DNA from: Endozoicomonadaceae bacterium
Lineage (GTDB): Bacteria > Pseudomonadota > Gammaproteobacteria > Pseudomonadales > Endozoicomonadaceae
NCBI GenBank assembly: GCA_023146365.1
Contig: JAGLCE010000062.1
Coordinates: 1-27,702 of the forward strand
Direction of reading: 5' to 3'
Length of the DNA stretch: 27,702 nt
Under the pieces are notes generated by a model that saw only the letters and a program-made list of their open reading frames with translations, ran no database searches and was not told the DNA's origin. The position numbers were made by a program, and so were the translations under genes. Each line of letters starts with the position of its first letter. Positions within the stretch are counted from its first letter, which is position 1. Positions 17,418-27,177 of the stretch are shown here, one piece after another.

Positions 17418-18200
17418 GTGAGTAAAAAATATTTAAACATTTGCTCAAAAAGTGTCAGTATTACGTTACTGCTTTTGTTGGTGATTGCCTGCAGTCATCA
17501 GCAAATTGATGTGCCTGTCAGTAACAGAACACATCTAAGGATTGTCTCTCAAGGGTGGCATGTTGTGAAGCCTGGTGAAACGCTATTTTCGATAGCATGG
17601 CTTTATGGAAAGGACTATAGAGAGTTAGCGGGTGCTAACAAAATAGGGTCGCCCTATCTCATCCATCCGGATCAGAAACTAAGCCTTTCCGCGCATATCG
17701 TGCCATCTGGCCTATCGTCCGTACCATCTATTCTGACAACAAAAAAACAGCTCGCCAAGCCTCGTTCTGACAAAGTGTATAGAAAATCAACAAGCCCTAT
17801 AACAAAGAAAAAGTTGGAGAGTTTGCAGGTTTTGAGATGGCGTTGGCCAGCGAATGGGAGAGTTCTTTCACACTTCTCGGCACAAGGGCGCATGAATAAA
17901 GGTATTGATATCGCTGGCAATATCGGAGAACCTGTCATTGCGACTGCTGCAGGCGAAGTGGTTTATGCCGGCAGCGGACTGAAAGGGTATGGTAATCTGA
18001 TTATTGTGAAGCATAATGATAGCTATCTCAGTGCTTACGCTCATAATAAAGCGCTATTTGTTAAGGAAGGTGGCGTAGTTAAAGCGAGCCAGAAGATAGC
18101 CGAAATAGGTTCTACAGGGACGAGCGAGCCTAAACTACACTTTGAAATTCGGCGTAATGGGAAACCTGTAGACCCTCTTCTTTATCTGTCAAAACGCTGA
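17418..18200 (+). CDS. nlpD: NlpD lipoprotein, amidase activator
   Basis: 260 residues from a GTG start 4 bases after AAAAGG. A lipoprotein signal with lipobox ending LLVIAC places the lipidated cysteine at residue 25. A LysM peptidoglycan-binding domain follows (about 47-91, WHVVKPGETLFSIAWLYG), then a Lys/Ser-rich linker, then an M23-like LytM domain (about 149-257). The first zinc ligand is replaced (NKGIDIAG), as in E. coli NlpD, while LHFEIR is kept, so it should be an activator of the amidase AmiC in septum splitting, not an enzyme. It lies directly before rpoS, the classic arrangement in which rpoS transcription can start inside nlpD. Shorter than E. coli NlpD (379), mainly in the linker. 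Confidence 0.95.
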   Translation: MSKKYLNICSKSVSITLLLLLVIACSHQQIDVPVSNRTHLRIVSQGWHVVKPGETLFSIAWLYGKDYRELAGANKIGSPYLIHPDQKLSLSAHIVPSGLSSVPSILTTKKQLAKPRSDKVYRKSTSPITKKKLESLQVLRWRWPANGRVLSHFSAQGRMNKGIDIAGNIGEPVIATAAGEVVYAGSGLKGYGNLIIVKHNDSYLSAYAHNKALFVKEGGVVKASQKIAEIGSTGTSEPKLHFEIRRNGKPVDPLLYLSKR

Positions 18201-18263
18201 TGTACAATAAAGTTGTGGTTTGGCAAAAAAATAGACGGACCTGATAGTTTAAGGGTCGTCGAT

Positions 18264-18287
18264 ACAGCCCTCTGGCTGTTCGGCTGT
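18264..18287 (+). promoter_or_regulatory. Alternative hairpins in the rpoS leader
   Basis: ACAGCC (18264-18269) can pair with GGCTGT at 18274-18279, giving a 6-bp stem with a 4-base loop, or with an identical GGCTGT at 18282-18287. The two pairings exclude each other. The element ends 35 bases before the rpoS ATG. Leader structure controls rpoS translation in other bacteria; here a control role is inference. Confidence 0.4.
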
Positions 18288-18322
18288 GAGTGGGACCACT
18301 TCAATTAGCAGGATTGGCGCTT

Positions 18323-19348
18323 ATGGCACTAAAAAGGGAAGAGTTAGAGCTGGATGATGCGAGCGGAAGCGGAGCCAAGGAAGATGCTCCTGATACTGGT
18401 TTACCCAGTGGGAAGGTTGTTTCTAGTTCGGAGTTATTGGGTGATAAATCAGCACGCCGCACCGCTGTGGCAGGTAGCGGACATGGCAAACAGCGTGACG
18501 AAGAAGCGTTTTACAAGTCGCTGGATGCAACGCAGCTGTACCTTAATGAGATCGGCTTCTCGCCACTATTGACACCGGAAGAAGAGGTCCACTTTGCTCG
18601 GCTGGCAAGGAAGGGAGTGGACGCTGGTCGGCGGCGGATGATTGAAAGCAATCTTCGGCTGGTCGTTAAAATCTCTCGGCGCTATGTTAATCGTGGCTTG
18701 TCGCTGCTTGATCTGATTGAGGAAGGTAATCTCGGTCTTATCAGGGCTGTCGAAAAGTTTGATCCGGAGCGTGGTTTTCGATTTTCTACCTATGCGACAT
18801 GGTGGATTCGACAAACGATTGAACGGGCCATCATGAATCAGTCGCGGACGATTCGACTTCCGATTCATGTGGTTAAGGAGTTGAATGTCTATCTGCGGGC
18901 TGCTCGTGAACTCACCCAAAAGCTGGATCATGATCCTACCCCTGAAGATATTGCCAGCCTGCTCGACAAACCGGTTGCCGATGTCAAACGGATGCTGGGT
19001 CTGAATGAACGGGTAACATCCGTTGATACACCGTTAGGGCACGATTCTGATAAATCTGTACTTGATACGATCTCTGATATTCGTGAAAATGATCCGGCTG
19101 TCTTGCTGCAGGATAGCGATCTCAACGACAGTATCAATGAGTGGTTGAGTGAGCTCTCAGAAAAACAGCGAGAGGTTGTTGCCAGACGCTTCGGGCTGCG
19201 GGGTTATGAAACCAGTACGCTGGAAGAGGTGGGTAGAGAGATTGGCCTTACTCGGGAGCGGGTTCGGCAGATCCAGGTTGAAGCACTTAAACGTCTTCGT
19301 TCTATCCTGGAAAAGCAGGGGTTATCGAGTGAGTCTCTTTTCAGTTAG
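18323..19348 (+). CDS. rpoS: RNA polymerase sigma factor RpoS
   Basis: 341 residues. The stationary-phase and general stress sigma factor. ATG 18323 is chosen: AGGA lies 8 bases upstream and MALKREE matches the Pseudomonas-type start MALKKE; a GTG at 18290 would add 11 residues. The variable N-terminus (to about 65) is acidic. Region 1.2 reads [29 protein letters not shown]; region 2 [30 protein letters not shown] and [27 protein letters not shown]; region 3 follows with [25 protein letters not shown]; region 4 ends with [28 protein letters not shown]. All regions are complete. Expression probably comes from promoters in or before nlpD, plus leader control. A shared terminator lies between rpoS and the convergent fdxA. 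Confidence 0.99.
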   Translation: MALKREELELDDASGSGAKEDAPDTGLPSGKVVSSSELLGDKSARRTAVAGSGHGKQRDEEAFYKSLDATQLYLNEIGFSPLLTPEEEVHFARLARKGVDAGRRRMIESNLRLVVKISRRYVNRGLSLLDLIEEGNLGLIRAVEKFDPERGFRFSTYATWWIRQTIERAIMNQSRTIRLPIHVVKELNVYLRAARELTQKLDHDPTPEDIASLLDKPVADVKRMLGLNERVTSVDTPLGHDSDKSVLDTISDIRENDPAVLLQDSDLNDSINEWLSELSEKQREVVARRFGLRGYETSTLEEVGREIGLTRERVRQIQVEALKRLRSILEKQGLSSESLFS

Positions 19349-19368
19349 CGCTCTATGATGTGAATAAT

Positions 19369-19400
19369 AAAAAAGCCATGCTGAAGCCATGGCTTTTTTA
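19369..19400. terminator. Bidirectional terminator between rpoS and fdxA
   Basis: AGCCATG and CATGGCT form a 7-bp stem with a 7-base loop, flanked by an A-run on the left and a T-run on the right. It can therefore stop transcription from rpoS (plus) and from fdxA (minus), which converge here. Confidence 0.9.
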
Positions 19401-19413
19401 TTGTCTGTTTGGT

Positions 19414-19737
19414 TTAGCGTTCCAGATATTTAAGTTTGTCCGTCACTCCATCCCACGCTTCGGCGTCGGGTAACGACTCTTTTTTCTCTGTGATGTTGGG
19501 CCAGGTTTCTGCCAAGAGAGCGTTCAATGTAATGAATTCCTGCTGATCTTGAGGGATTTCATCTTCAGGGAAAATGGCGTTAGCTGGGCACTCAGGTTCA
19601 CATAGTGCGCAATCAATGCACTCTTCTGGGTGGATGACCAGGAAGTTTGAACCTTCATAAAAACAATCGACAGGACAGACTTCGACGCAGTCTGTGTGCT
19701 TACACTTTATGCAGTTATCACCAACGACAAATGTCAT
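19414..19737 (-). CDS. fdxA: Seven-iron ferredoxin FdxA
   Basis: 107 residues, with GGAG 8 bases before the start. Carries one 3Fe-4S and one 4Fe-4S cluster, as in Azotobacter ferredoxin I. By comparison Cys9, Cys17 and Cys50 bind the 3Fe-4S cluster, and Cys21, Cys40, Cys43 and Cys46 the 4Fe-4S cluster; Cys12 and Cys25 are the usual extra cysteines. The second-cluster motif reads [12 protein letters not shown]. The C-terminal tail is typical of this ferredoxin class. It is a cytoplasmic electron carrier; its partner here is not known. It lies downstream of mutS on the same strand, 223 bases away, with a hairpin between. The mutS, fdxA and rpoS neighbourhood is common in Pseudomonas-like gammaproteobacteria. 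Confidence 0.97.
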   Translation of the reverse strand: MTFVVGDNCIKCKHTDCVEVCPVDCFYEGSNFLVIHPEECIDCALCEPECPANAIFPEDEIPQDQQEFITLNALLAETWPNITEKKESLPDAEAWDGVTDKLKYLER

Positions 19738-19883
19738 TGCGGTTACTCCATCTTCATAGGCTGGTTTGATGGTTATTCTAGCACTGATCCGTTATCAGTT
19801 TTTCTTATGGGTCGTCACGGTATTGAGGCGATCTGGCCAATGATTATTGTGGACGCTAGGCGCTAGTTTAACCGTAAAATTTG

Positions 19884-19907
19884 GCCGGTTATCGACCGAT
19901 AACCGGC
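19884..19907 (-). terminator. Strong hairpin after mutS
   Basis: GCCGGTTATC and GATAACCGGC form a perfect 10-bp stem with a 4-base loop. On the minus strand it comes 53 bases past the mutS stop and is followed by CAAATTTTA, a short T-run. It probably ends mutS transcription before fdxA. Since the T-run is weak, it may be only a stabilising 3' stem. Confidence 0.55.
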
Positions 19908-19960
19908 ACTGGTCGAATATCGGCATTACGATGATGTTTACTACCGATAGAGCGATCCGT

Positions 19961-22582
19961 TTACGTTAGAGTTTGCTTCAGGCGATACAGTAAATCGAGA
20001 GCTTCACGGGGTGATGTGTCATTGATATTGAGTTGTTCAATGATGTCTAGCGCAGGATGAGGTGAGTGCAAAGTAAACATATCGTTCTGTGGTGAAGGTG
20101 CCGATGCTTTTTTTGAAGAATTTTTGAGGGCTGACCTGTTTTTGTTGTCAGTGTTGTCCGTGGAGCTTTGCTCCAGATGATCTAACTTTTGCTTGGCTTG
20201 GAGGATCACGTTGCGCGGAACCCCTGCCAGTTGTGCGACTTGGAGACCATAACTCTGACTAGCAGATCCTTCCTGAACGGCATGGAGAAAGATGATGCGA
20301 TCGTCATGCTCGGCTGCGTTGAGGTGGACGTTGGCCACTCGTTCGCAGATCTCCGGCAGTTGCGTAATTTCGAAATAATGGGTCGCAAACAGCGTGTAAG
20401 CTTGAATCTGGTCAGCCAAGTGGTGAGCGCAGGCCCACGCCAGTGATAGCCCGTCAAATGTACTGGTTCCGCGGCCTATTTCATCCATCAGTACTAGGCT
20501 TTGTGCCGTGGCGTTATTCAGAATGCTGGCTGTTTCAGTCATTTCGACCATGAAGGTTGATCGTCCGCCGGCCAGGTCATCAGAAGAGCCGATTCGAGTG
20601 AAGATCCGATCAACGATACTGATTTTGGCATGGGCCGCAGGTACGAAGCTGCCAATATGGGCGAGTAGGACAATCAGCGCTGTCTGGCGCATATAGGTCG
20701 ACTTACCGCCCATGTTAGGGCCGGTGATAATCAACATCCTTCGATCATGGTGAAGGTTGAGGCTGTTGGCAACAAACGGATCGGTTAACACCTGTTCAAC
20801 CACTGGGTGTCGACCTTCCTCTATATAGATCTCCTCGCCTTGTATCAGTTCAGGGCAGGTGAGGGTGAGGGTTTCGGCACGTTCTGCGAAACAGCTCAGG
20901 ACATCTAATTCTGCAATAGCCTGTGCACTCTCCTGAAGCGGTATCAGGTGTTCTGCGAGTGTTTCAATCAGCGCTTCATAGAGCGCTTTTTCTTGGGCCA
21001 GTGCGCGGCTTTTGCTGGATAGCGCCTTATCTTCAAATGTTTTTAGTTCCGGAGTGATAAAGCGTTCGGTATTTTTCAGGGTTTGGCGCCGAATATAACT
21101 CACCGGTGCCTTTTCCGACTCGCGTCGGCTCAGTTCAATGAAGTAGCCGTGAATCCGGTTGTAACCGACCTTTAGTGAGGAGAGTCCGGTCTGTTCCTTC
21201 TCCCGTTTCTCTAGCTGCAGCAGGTAGTCGCCGGCGTTTTCGCTGATGGCACGAAGCTCGTCTAACTCTTTATCGTAGCCTTCGGCAATGACACCGCCGT
21301 CTCGGATAACAACGGGAGGATTATCAATCACGGCTTTTTGCAGAAGGTTAACGAGCGTTGGATAATCGCTGATCTGTCTGCCAAGACCTGATAAACGCAT
21401 GTTATCGATGACGCTGAGTTGTGTCTGTAGCTTAGGCAAAAGTGACAGCGCATCCCGCAGGCGGGCAAGATCACGGGGACGGGCAGAGCGTAGTGCAATT
21501 CGAGCGATAATTCGTTCTATGTCGCCAATGCCTTTTAATGTGCCGTGAATCGGCTCGTAATAATAATCGGTCAGTAAGGCATGAATGGCAGATTGGCGTT
21601 GCTGCAGTTGCTCGATATTTTGGAGAGGTTGGTTGATCCAGCGGCAGAGTCGTCGGCTACCCATTGAGGTTGCTGTTTTGTCCATCACCGACAGCAGGGT
21701 ATTCTCCCTGCCGCCATTCAAATTGGTATCAAGCTCCAAGTTGCGTCGGCTGGAAGCGTCCAGTACAACACACTCCTCACGACGTTCAACATGCAGTGTA
21801 TGAATATGGGGTAAGGCTGTACGCTGGGTGTCGTGTGCGTACTGCAAGAGACAGCCTGCTGCGGCGATCGCAACCGTCATATGGTTGCAATCAAAACCTG
21901 ACAGGTCTTTGGTCTTAAACTGACGAGTCAGGAGATCGCGAGCTGTTTCTAAATCAAAATGCCATGGGGGGCAACGTCGAAAACCATTACGCTGTGTGAT
22001 CAGACTGTCGTACACTTGGTCATCGCAGGTCAGCAGTTCGGCCGGATTGAGGCGCTGGAGTTCGCCCAGTATCGCTTCACATCCATTCATTTCCTGAACA
22101 TGAAAGCGGCCACTGGTAATATCCAAAATGGCGAGTCCGTAAAGGTCATCCTGCACATGCAGAGCCGCCAGCCAGTTATCGAGCCGTTCATCCAGCAAGG
22201 CCTCGTCGCTTACGGTACCTGGAGTGATAATCCGGACGACTTTGCGTTCAACCAGTCCTTTGCTGGTAGCAGGGTTGCCGATCTGTTCGCAGATGGCGAC
22301 AGATTCTCCCAGTTTGAGGAGCCGAGCGAGATAACTCTCCGCAGCGTGAAATGGAATACCGGCCATGGGAATAGGCTGTCCGTTGGAGTGACCCCGCGCT
22401 GTTAATGTGATGTCGAGCAGTGATGCGGCTTTTTTGGCATCATCATGGAACAGCTCATAAAAATCGCCCATGCGATAAAAAATCAGCTGATCCTGATGTT
22501 GCTGTTTGATGCGCATATATTGTTGCATCATGGGTGTGAGTATGGTTTCGCTTTCCTTGGTGGTGTTTGCTACGTTTGCCAT
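19961..22582 (-). CDS. mutS: DNA mismatch repair protein MutS
   Basis: 873 residues (E. coli 853). Recognises mismatches and small loops and starts repair with MutL. The mismatch-reading Phe-x-Glu is Phe41 and Glu43 in RMGDFYELF. The connector and core domains follow, then the clamp region (about 440-540, with [19 protein letters not shown]). The ATPase domain has Walker [14 protein letters not shown] near residue 620, Walker [19 protein letters not shown], and [10 protein letters not shown]. The C-terminal tail is polar and ends with the helix-turn-helix-like [15 protein letters not shown]. All motifs are intact, so mismatch repair capacity is not obviously lost through this gene despite the erosion seen elsewhere. 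It lies in the usual place near rpoS and fdxA but is transcribed opposite to rpoS. Confidence 0.99.
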   Translation of the reverse strand: MANVANTTKESETILTPMMQQYMRIKQQHQDQLIFYRMGDFYELFHDDAKKAASLLDITLTARGHSNGQPIPMAGIPFHAAESYLARLLKLGESVAICEQIGNPATSKGLVERKVVRIITPGTVSDEALLDERLDNWLAALHVQDDLYGLAILDITSGRFHVQEMNGCEAILGELQRLNPAELLTCDDQVYDSLITQRNGFRRCPPWHFDLETARDLLTRQFKTKDLSGFDCNHMTVAIAAAGCLLQYAHDTQRTALPHIHTLHVERREECVVLDASSRRNLELDTNLNGGRENTLLSVMDKTATSMGSRRLCRWINQPLQNIEQLQQRQSAIHALLTDYYYEPIHGTLKGIGDIERIIARIALRSARPRDLARLRDALSLLPKLQTQLSVIDNMRLSGLGRQISDYPTLVNLLQKAVIDNPPVVIRDGGVIAEGYDKELDELRAISENAGDYLLQLEKREKEQTGLSSLKVGYNRIHGYFIELSRRESEKAPVSYIRRQTLKNTERFITPELKTFEDKALSSKSRALAQEKALYEALIETLAEHLIPLQESAQAIAELDVLSCFAERAETLTLTCPELIQGEEIYIEEGRHPVVEQVLTDPFVANSLNLHHDRRMLIITGPNMGGKSTYMRQTALIVLLAHIGSFVPAAHAKISIVDRIFTRIGSSDDLAGGRSTFMVEMTETASILNNATAQSLVLMDEIGRGTSTFDGLSLAWACAHHLADQIQAYTLFATHYFEITQLPEICERVANVHLNAAEHDDRIIFLHAVQEGSASQSYGLQVAQLAGVPRNVILQAKQKLDHLEQSSTDNTDNKNRSALKNSSKKASAPSPQNDMFTLHSPHPALDIIEQLNINDTSPREALDLLYRLKQTLT

Positions 22583-22847
22583 GATCGCTTTCTAATATAT
22601 TGCATTGATTGGTTTTTTTACTGGCTTTGAAGATATTGGGTCGTTTGAATAAGTCCGATGTGATCCAAGGTGTGCAAGTAAAAAAAAAGAGTAGTTTTGG
22701 ATGTAGATTTTTTTGCTGGTTATAGTTTTGTAGCAACAGTGTTAAATACCTACACTTTCTAGCTTCGAGGTTGATTCAGTTTGCCTCATGCGAAGCGCTC
22801 TGAAATTAGTTGGTGCAGAATATCAGGACTATGGCCAAACCACTATA

Positions 22848-22884
22848 TAAAAGACCGCCTCATTATGGATGCAACGGTCTTTTA
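22848..22884 (-). terminator. Intrinsic terminator after betT
   Basis: TAAAAGACCG and CGGTCTTTTA form a perfect 10-bp stem with a 17-base loop, 20 bases past the betT stop. On the minus strand the stem ends in TTTTATA. The large loop is unusual, but position and tail fit a terminator; the A-run on the other side could let it work in both directions. Confidence 0.75.
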
Positions 22885-22904
22885 CTGACGCTTCAAGACG
22901 GTCG

Positions 22905-24872
22905 CTAACGAACCATATGGAGGAAGTACATGTGCTTCTCATATTGGTCAATGATATCGCCGATGACCTGCTCCCGAGTCCATCCCATGATGTCATAATC
23001 CTGCCCGCCTTCACGCAGAAAAACCTCAGCACGGAAGTACTTGTGCTCATCCTCATCCACCATGAAGCTGGGTTGAAGATACGCTCGGGGGTAGACTTGG
23101 TAGAGAAAATCATGTTCTTCTCCATGAAACACCTTCATGCTCGACATCCCTTTCATTTTGTCAAAAGTAATAGTGCTTTCAAACCCCTGCTTCTCAAGCT
23201 CTTCGGAAACGGATGTCATGGCTGACATCACGATCTCCTTGAGAAAATGGTTGACATCATTACGCCGAGGAAAACAGACCATGTTGTTTAAGCGGTGCTG
23301 CCAAGGGATCGGATTACGACCCATTTTGGGTGTCAGTGTTGCCTGCGCAAGGCTCTCTTTTTTGGTCGCATCAATGGCTAACGCCTTGAATAGCCCGTAA
23401 ATCGCCATGAGAAGAATCAAGGCAAACGGCATGGCACTGGCAATGGTTGCGGTCTGCAAGGCGCGCAGTCCTCCGGCTAGTAACAGGACAATGGCCACGA
23501 TGGCAACCAAGCTGGCCCAGAATACTCGCTGCCAGATAGGTGTATGGCTTTTTCCTCCAGAGGCCAGCATATCAATGACCATCACCCCTGAATCCGAAGA
23601 GGTGACAAAGAACACCACGACCATCAATACCGCGACAGAGGATAAGATATCAGCGAACGGGAAGTAGCTAAAGAACTGGAATAATGCAACAGAGACATCC
23701 TGCTGTACTATGTCGGCCAGTGCCGTTTTATTTTGGTTCATGATCATATCAATGGCGGTGTTTCCGAACACGGTTAACCAGAGCAGGGTAAAACCGGTCG
23801 GGACAAACAGCACCCCCGTGACAAACTCACGAATGGTTCGCCCCCGGGAGATACGTGCGATAAACAGGCCAACAAAGGGCGACCAGGATAACCACCAGGC
23901 CCAGTACAGTAGCGTCCAGCCGCCTATCCAGTCAGAGGGTTCATAGGCATAAAGATTAAATGTTTTACTGACAATCTCCGAGAGGTAGCTACCGGTGTTC
24001 TGTAGGAACATCTGTAGCAATAGCACGGTCGGTCCAACGATCATGGTCAGTCCTAGCAAAACCAGTGCGAGAACAAGGTTGAACTCAGAAAGACGTCGTA
24101 TGCCCTTGTCCAGACCCACCACAACGGAAAGCGTCGCAAGGGTGCTGATAATGATAATTAGAATAACCTGTACATGTGGATTGACTGGTAGATTAAACAG
24201 GTAATTAAAACCGGAGTTTACCTGCAGCACGCCATAACCGAGTGATGTTGCCACACCAAACACGGTTCCAATAATGGCAAAAATATCGACCGCATGACCA
24301 ATAGGACCATAAATACGGTCACCGATGATGGGATAAAGCGCAGAACGCATGGTCAGAGGCAAGTTGTGGCGATAGCCGAAAAATGCCAATATTAGCGCTA
24401 CGATCGCATAAATCGCCCAAGCATGAAGTCCCCAGTGGAAGAACGTCAGTTTCATGGATTCACTGGCCGCTTGTGCTGTGCCAGGCTCTCCCAGCGGCGG
24501 GGAGAGAAAATGCATGACGGGTTCCGCCACGCCAAAAAACATCAGCCCGATACCCATGCCAGCAGAAAAAAGCATGGCGAACCAAGAGCTGAAGCTGAAG
24601 TCAGGTTCCGCATGATCCGGCCCAAGCTTGATGTCGCCATACCGAGAGAAACCTAGGAATGTGACGCACATTAAAATCAGTGCAACGATGGCAACATACA
24701 GCCAGCTAGCGTTAGTGATAATGCTGCTCTGGATCTGATTAAAGTATTGATCAGCCTGATCGGGGAAAGCTACAGTTATCCCGACCAACAGAAAAATAAG
24801 AAAAGTTGATCCGAAAAAAACAGGGGGATTAATGGTGTGTTTGGATCGCTGATGACTCGCCGGATTGAGCAT
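22905..24872 (-). CDS. betT: BCCT-family choline transporter, BetT type
   Basis: 655 residues (E. coli BetT 677). A sodium- or proton-driven carrier of the betaine-choline-carnitine family, used to take up choline or glycine betaine as an osmoprotectant. About twelve transmembrane helices fill residues 18 to about 510. Family signatures are MLFSAGMGIGLMFFGVAEPV (glycine-rich helix) and the tryptophan box LLYWAWWLSWSPFVGLFIAR, followed by ISRGRTIREF. A long cytoplasmic C-terminus (about 515-655, with SVSEELEKQGF and FLREGGQDYDIMGW) is characteristic of BetT, where it takes part in osmotic regulation. Substrate choice between choline and betaine cannot be told from sequence alone. Not part of the usual mutS-recA order, so it may be an insertion here. 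No betAB or betI is nearby. Confidence 0.92.
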   Translation of the reverse strand: MLNPASHQRSKHTINPPVFFGSTFLIFLLVGITVAFPDQADQYFNQIQSSIITNASWLYVAIVALILMCVTFLGFSRYGDIKLGPDHAEPDFSFSSWFAMLFSAGMGIGLMFFGVAEPVMHFLSPPLGEPGTAQAASESMKLTFFHWGLHAWAIYAIVALILAFFGYRHNLPLTMRSALYPIIGDRIYGPIGHAVDIFAIIGTVFGVATSLGYGVLQVNSGFNYLFNLPVNPHVQVILIIIISTLATLSVVVGLDKGIRRLSEFNLVLALVLLGLTMIVGPTVLLLQMFLQNTGSYLSEIVSKTFNLYAYEPSDWIGGWTLLYWAWWLSWSPFVGLFIARISRGRTIREFVTGVLFVPTGFTLLWLTVFGNTAIDMIMNQNKTALADIVQQDVSVALFQFFSYFPFADILSSVAVLMVVVFFVTSSDSGVMVIDMLASGGKSHTPIWQRVFWASLVAIVAIVLLLAGGLRALQTATIASAMPFALILLMAIYGLFKALAIDATKKESLAQATLTPKMGRNPIPWQHRLNNMVCFPRRNDVNHFLKEIVMSAMTSVSEELEKQGFESTITFDKMKGMSSMKVFHGEEHDFLYQVYPRAYLQPSFMVDEDEHKYFRAEVFLREGGQDYDIMGWTREQVIGDIIDQYEKHMYFLHMVR

Positions 24873-25323
24873 GAGAGTAGAAAACTCTTAGATAAAGGAA
24901 CGCGTTAATACACCCCGTTTCGAATTGCAGTTGAAGACTGAGAGAATGGAAAGTAGCAAAACAAACGGCAGAAGGGGAGACCTATCTATGTTAAATAGTG
25001 CTTTATGACTGAGCAGACATCCCAGTTACTTTTCAGTACTGTTTGATCTTACCACTTTTTAGACGCTAATACGCACAGAAAGTTCTTTTGATGTCCCTGT
25101 TTAGAGGCTTATTATGAATATACGCAGTATGGAGATCGTTATGACCCGATGGTGTGGTTAGTATTCTGCGTTGATTCCGTTAATGTGGGTGCTGAACAGT
25201 TTACGCAGTATGAGTTACGAGCATGACTAGTGGGTGGCTTACCGATTGGGTGTTTAAATCACTTAATGCTGGGTGACATGATTGACGATCCAGACAGGCA
25301 GCATGGCATGATAGGTCGATGTG
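24873..25323. other. Divergent spacer between betT and pncC
   Basis: 451 bases that should hold promoters for both genes. A plus-strand frame of about 75 codons near 25111-25323 is open except for one TGA and has no recognisable motif. CGCAGTATG occurs twice (near 25124 and 25203). No operator can be assigned. Confidence 0.35.
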
Positions 25324-25830
25324 ATGGTTACGATGCAGCAAGAGATTGAAGCGATCTCTCAGCAGTTGGGGCAGGTGTTACTGGCTAAGGGATGGCGGGT
25401 AGCGACAGCAGAGTCCTGTACCGGTGGATGGGTGGCGGAAGCCATCACGTCGGTTGCTGGTAGCTCGGGATGGTTTGGTTACGGTTATGTGGCCTATGCC
25501 AATGAGGCCAAGCAGCAGATGCTGGGTGTGAAAGCGGAAACCCTGACTCAGAGCGGTGTTGTCAGTGAGGCGGTGGTGATAGAAATGGCGAATGGTGCTC
25601 GGTATAATGCGGATGCAACACTGGCGGTGGCGATCAGCGGTATTGCTGGGCCTGATGGCGGGAGTCCTGAGAAGCCAGTAGGTACTGTTTGGTTGGCATG
25701 GTCTCAGGAAGGGCGGTCTACTCAGACACAGGGGTGTCATTTTAGCGGTGATCGTTTTTCAGTACGGCAACAGGCCGTTGTGATGGCTCTCTCGGGTCTT
25801 TTGCGATTAGCTGAACATCATGAAGGTTAA
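25324..25830 (+). CDS. pncC: Nicotinamide-nucleotide amidase PncC (CinA C-terminal family)
   Basis: 168 residues. A stand-alone CinA C-terminal domain, which hydrolyses nicotinamide mononucleotide to nicotinate mononucleotide in the pyridine nucleotide salvage cycle. The signature TAESCTGGWVAEAIT near the N-terminus carries the catalytic serine region, and AISGIAGPDGGSPEKPVGTVWLAW is the second hallmark. There is no N-terminal competence-like domain, as in E. coli YgaD. ATG 25324 is used (AGG about 9 bases upstream); GTG 25321 and ATG 25333 are in frame. It lies directly before recA, as in E. coli and many relatives, but recA has its own LexA-controlled promoter. Confidence 0.95.
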   Translation: MVTMQQEIEAISQQLGQVLLAKGWRVATAESCTGGWVAEAITSVAGSSGWFGYGYVAYANEAKQQMLGVKAETLTQSGVVSEAVVIEMANGARYNADATLAVAISGIAGPDGGSPEKPVGTVWLAWSQEGRSTQTQGCHFSGDRFSVRQQAVVMALSGLLRLAEHHEG

Positions 25831-25877
25831 GTTGGGGAGCCGGTTAAATATTATTATTGATGTGGTTGAATGTTAGA

Positions 25878-25907
25878 TTGTGTGTTTTAATACTGTTTAA
25901 TTATACA
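25878..25907 (+). promoter_or_regulatory. Predicted recA promoter
   Basis: TTGTGT (25878-25883) and TATACA (25902-25907) are separated by 18 bases. The -10 overlaps the LexA box, as expected for an SOS-controlled recA promoter. TTGAAT at 25866 with TAATAC at 25888 is an alternative pair. Confidence 0.5.
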
Positions 25908-25908
25908 G
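25893..25908. promoter_or_regulatory. LexA (SOS) box of recA
   Basis: CTGTTTAATTATACAG matches the consensus CTGT-N8-ACAG perfectly with an all-AT centre. It lies 97 bases before the recA ATG and overlaps the predicted -10. LexA should repress recA until DNA damage. Confidence 0.93.
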
Positions 25909-26005
25909 TTGTTTTGGCATTGTAGAGTAGATATCGTCGCAGGCTGGATGATGCTTTTATAGATGTGCCAGTCGGCAAGGGTCGGATTAATAGCGGGGGT
26001 GTCAG

Positions 26006-27097
26006 ATGGACGACAATAAAAACAAGGCGCTACAAGCAGCGCTTGGTCAAATTGATCGGCAGTTTGGTAAGGGTTCCGTCATGCGCATGGGTGACCAAGT
26101 GCATGAAACAATTCCGGTCATTTCAACCGGTTCTCTGCAGTTGGATATTGCCCTGGGCGTTGGTGGTCTGCCAAAAGGGCGCGTTGTTGAAATCTATGGT
26201 CCGGAGTCATCAGGCAAGACCACCCTGACCCTGAGTGTGATTGCCGAAGCCCAGAAGCAGGGTGCAACTTGTACATTTGTGGATGCGGAGCATGCACTGG
26301 ACCCTACTTATGCCAGTCGTCTGGGCGTTCAGATGGATAATCTCTATGTTTCGCAGCCAGATACTGGTGAGCAAGCACTGGAAATCACCGATATGCTGGT
26401 TCGTTCTGGCGCTGTGGATGTCGTGGTGATTGACTCTGTGGCAGCTTTGGTGCCCAAAGCCGAAATTGAAGGTGAAATGGGTGACTCACACGTAGGCCTT
26501 CAAGCGCGCTTGATGAGCCAAGCGCTACGGAAACTGACTGGATCAATCAAGCATGCTAACTGTCTGGTGATCTTTGTCAACCAGATCCGGATGAAGATTG
26601 GGGTCATGTTCGGCAACCCTGAAACCACAGCGGGTGGTAATGCTCTGAAGTTCTACAGCAGTGTTCGGTTGGATATCCGCCGTATTGGTGCAGTGAAGCA
26701 GGGCGATGAGGTGATTGGTAACGAGACCCGTGTAAAAGTGATCAAAAACAAGGTGGCACCACCTTTCCGTCAGGCTGAGTTCCAGATTCTGTATGGTCAT
26801 GGTATTTATCGTATGGGTGAGGTGATTGACTTGGGCGTCAAGCTAAAGCTGGTGGATAAGGCCGGTGCTTGGTATGCCTATAAAGGTGACAAAATTGGCC
26901 AAGGCAAGGCCAATGCTGCACAGTATTTGCAGGATAATCTGGCGATCGCGGTAGAGATTGAGACTGAGATCCGTCGTCAGTTGTTGACGACAGGCGCTGA
27001 GCCTGCAGTAAATACCGCGACTAAAGATGCCAAAGCTAACAAAACAGCCAAGGCTGATAAGACGACTATAGAGAGTAATGAACTGACGTTGGCTTGA
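26006..27097 (+). CDS. recA: Recombinase RecA
   Basis: 363 residues. Forms filaments on single-stranded DNA, drives strand exchange, and triggers LexA self-cleavage. Walker [14 protein letters not shown] at about 68-80 (E. coli GPESSGKTT), [22 protein letters not shown] with Walker B and loop L1, and the DNA-binding region [23 protein letters not shown] with loop L2 are all conserved. The last 30 or so residues are Lys/Ala/Thr-rich, with two Glu and one Asp, and less acidic than E. coli RecA's tail, which normally restrains activity. A LexA box lies upstream and an intrinsic terminator lies between recA and recX. The start ATG 26006 is the family start ([24 protein letters not shown]). Confidence 0.99.
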   Translation: MDDNKNKALQAALGQIDRQFGKGSVMRMGDQVHETIPVISTGSLQLDIALGVGGLPKGRVVEIYGPESSGKTTLTLSVIAEAQKQGATCTFVDAEHALDPTYASRLGVQMDNLYVSQPDTGEQALEITDMLVRSGAVDVVVIDSVAALVPKAEIEGEMGDSHVGLQARLMSQALRKLTGSIKHANCLVIFVNQIRMKIGVMFGNPETTAGGNALKFYSSVRLDIRRIGAVKQGDEVIGNETRVKVIKNKVAPPFRQAEFQILYGHGIYRMGEVIDLGVKLKLVDKAGAWYAYKGDKIGQGKANAAQYLQDNLAIAVEIETEIRRQLLTTGAEPAVNTATKDAKANKTAKADKTTIESNELTLA

Positions 27098-27130
27098 GTA
27101 TTTTTCAAGGATCATTGCGTTTGAAACATG

Positions 27131-27167
27131 CGGCGCTTACCTTGATTAGGTAAGCGCCGTTCTTTTT
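27131..27167 (+). terminator. Attenuating terminator between recA and recX
   Basis: CGGCGCTTACC and GGTAAGCGCCG form a perfect 11-bp stem with a 7-base loop, followed by TTCTTTTT. recX begins 11 bases later. In E. coli recX is made by read-through of a similar recA terminator, which keeps RecX low; the same arrangement is inferred here. Confidence 0.92.
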
Positions 27168-27177
27168 AGGGTGGATT

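Noticed and set aside
21959..22405. 148-codon plus-strand frame
   Set aside because: Antisense to the N-terminal domains of mutS; a shadow of strong coding bias.
24873..25323. Decayed gene between betT and pncC
   Set aside because: One frame is nearly open for about 75 codons, but no family could be recognised and it contains a stop.
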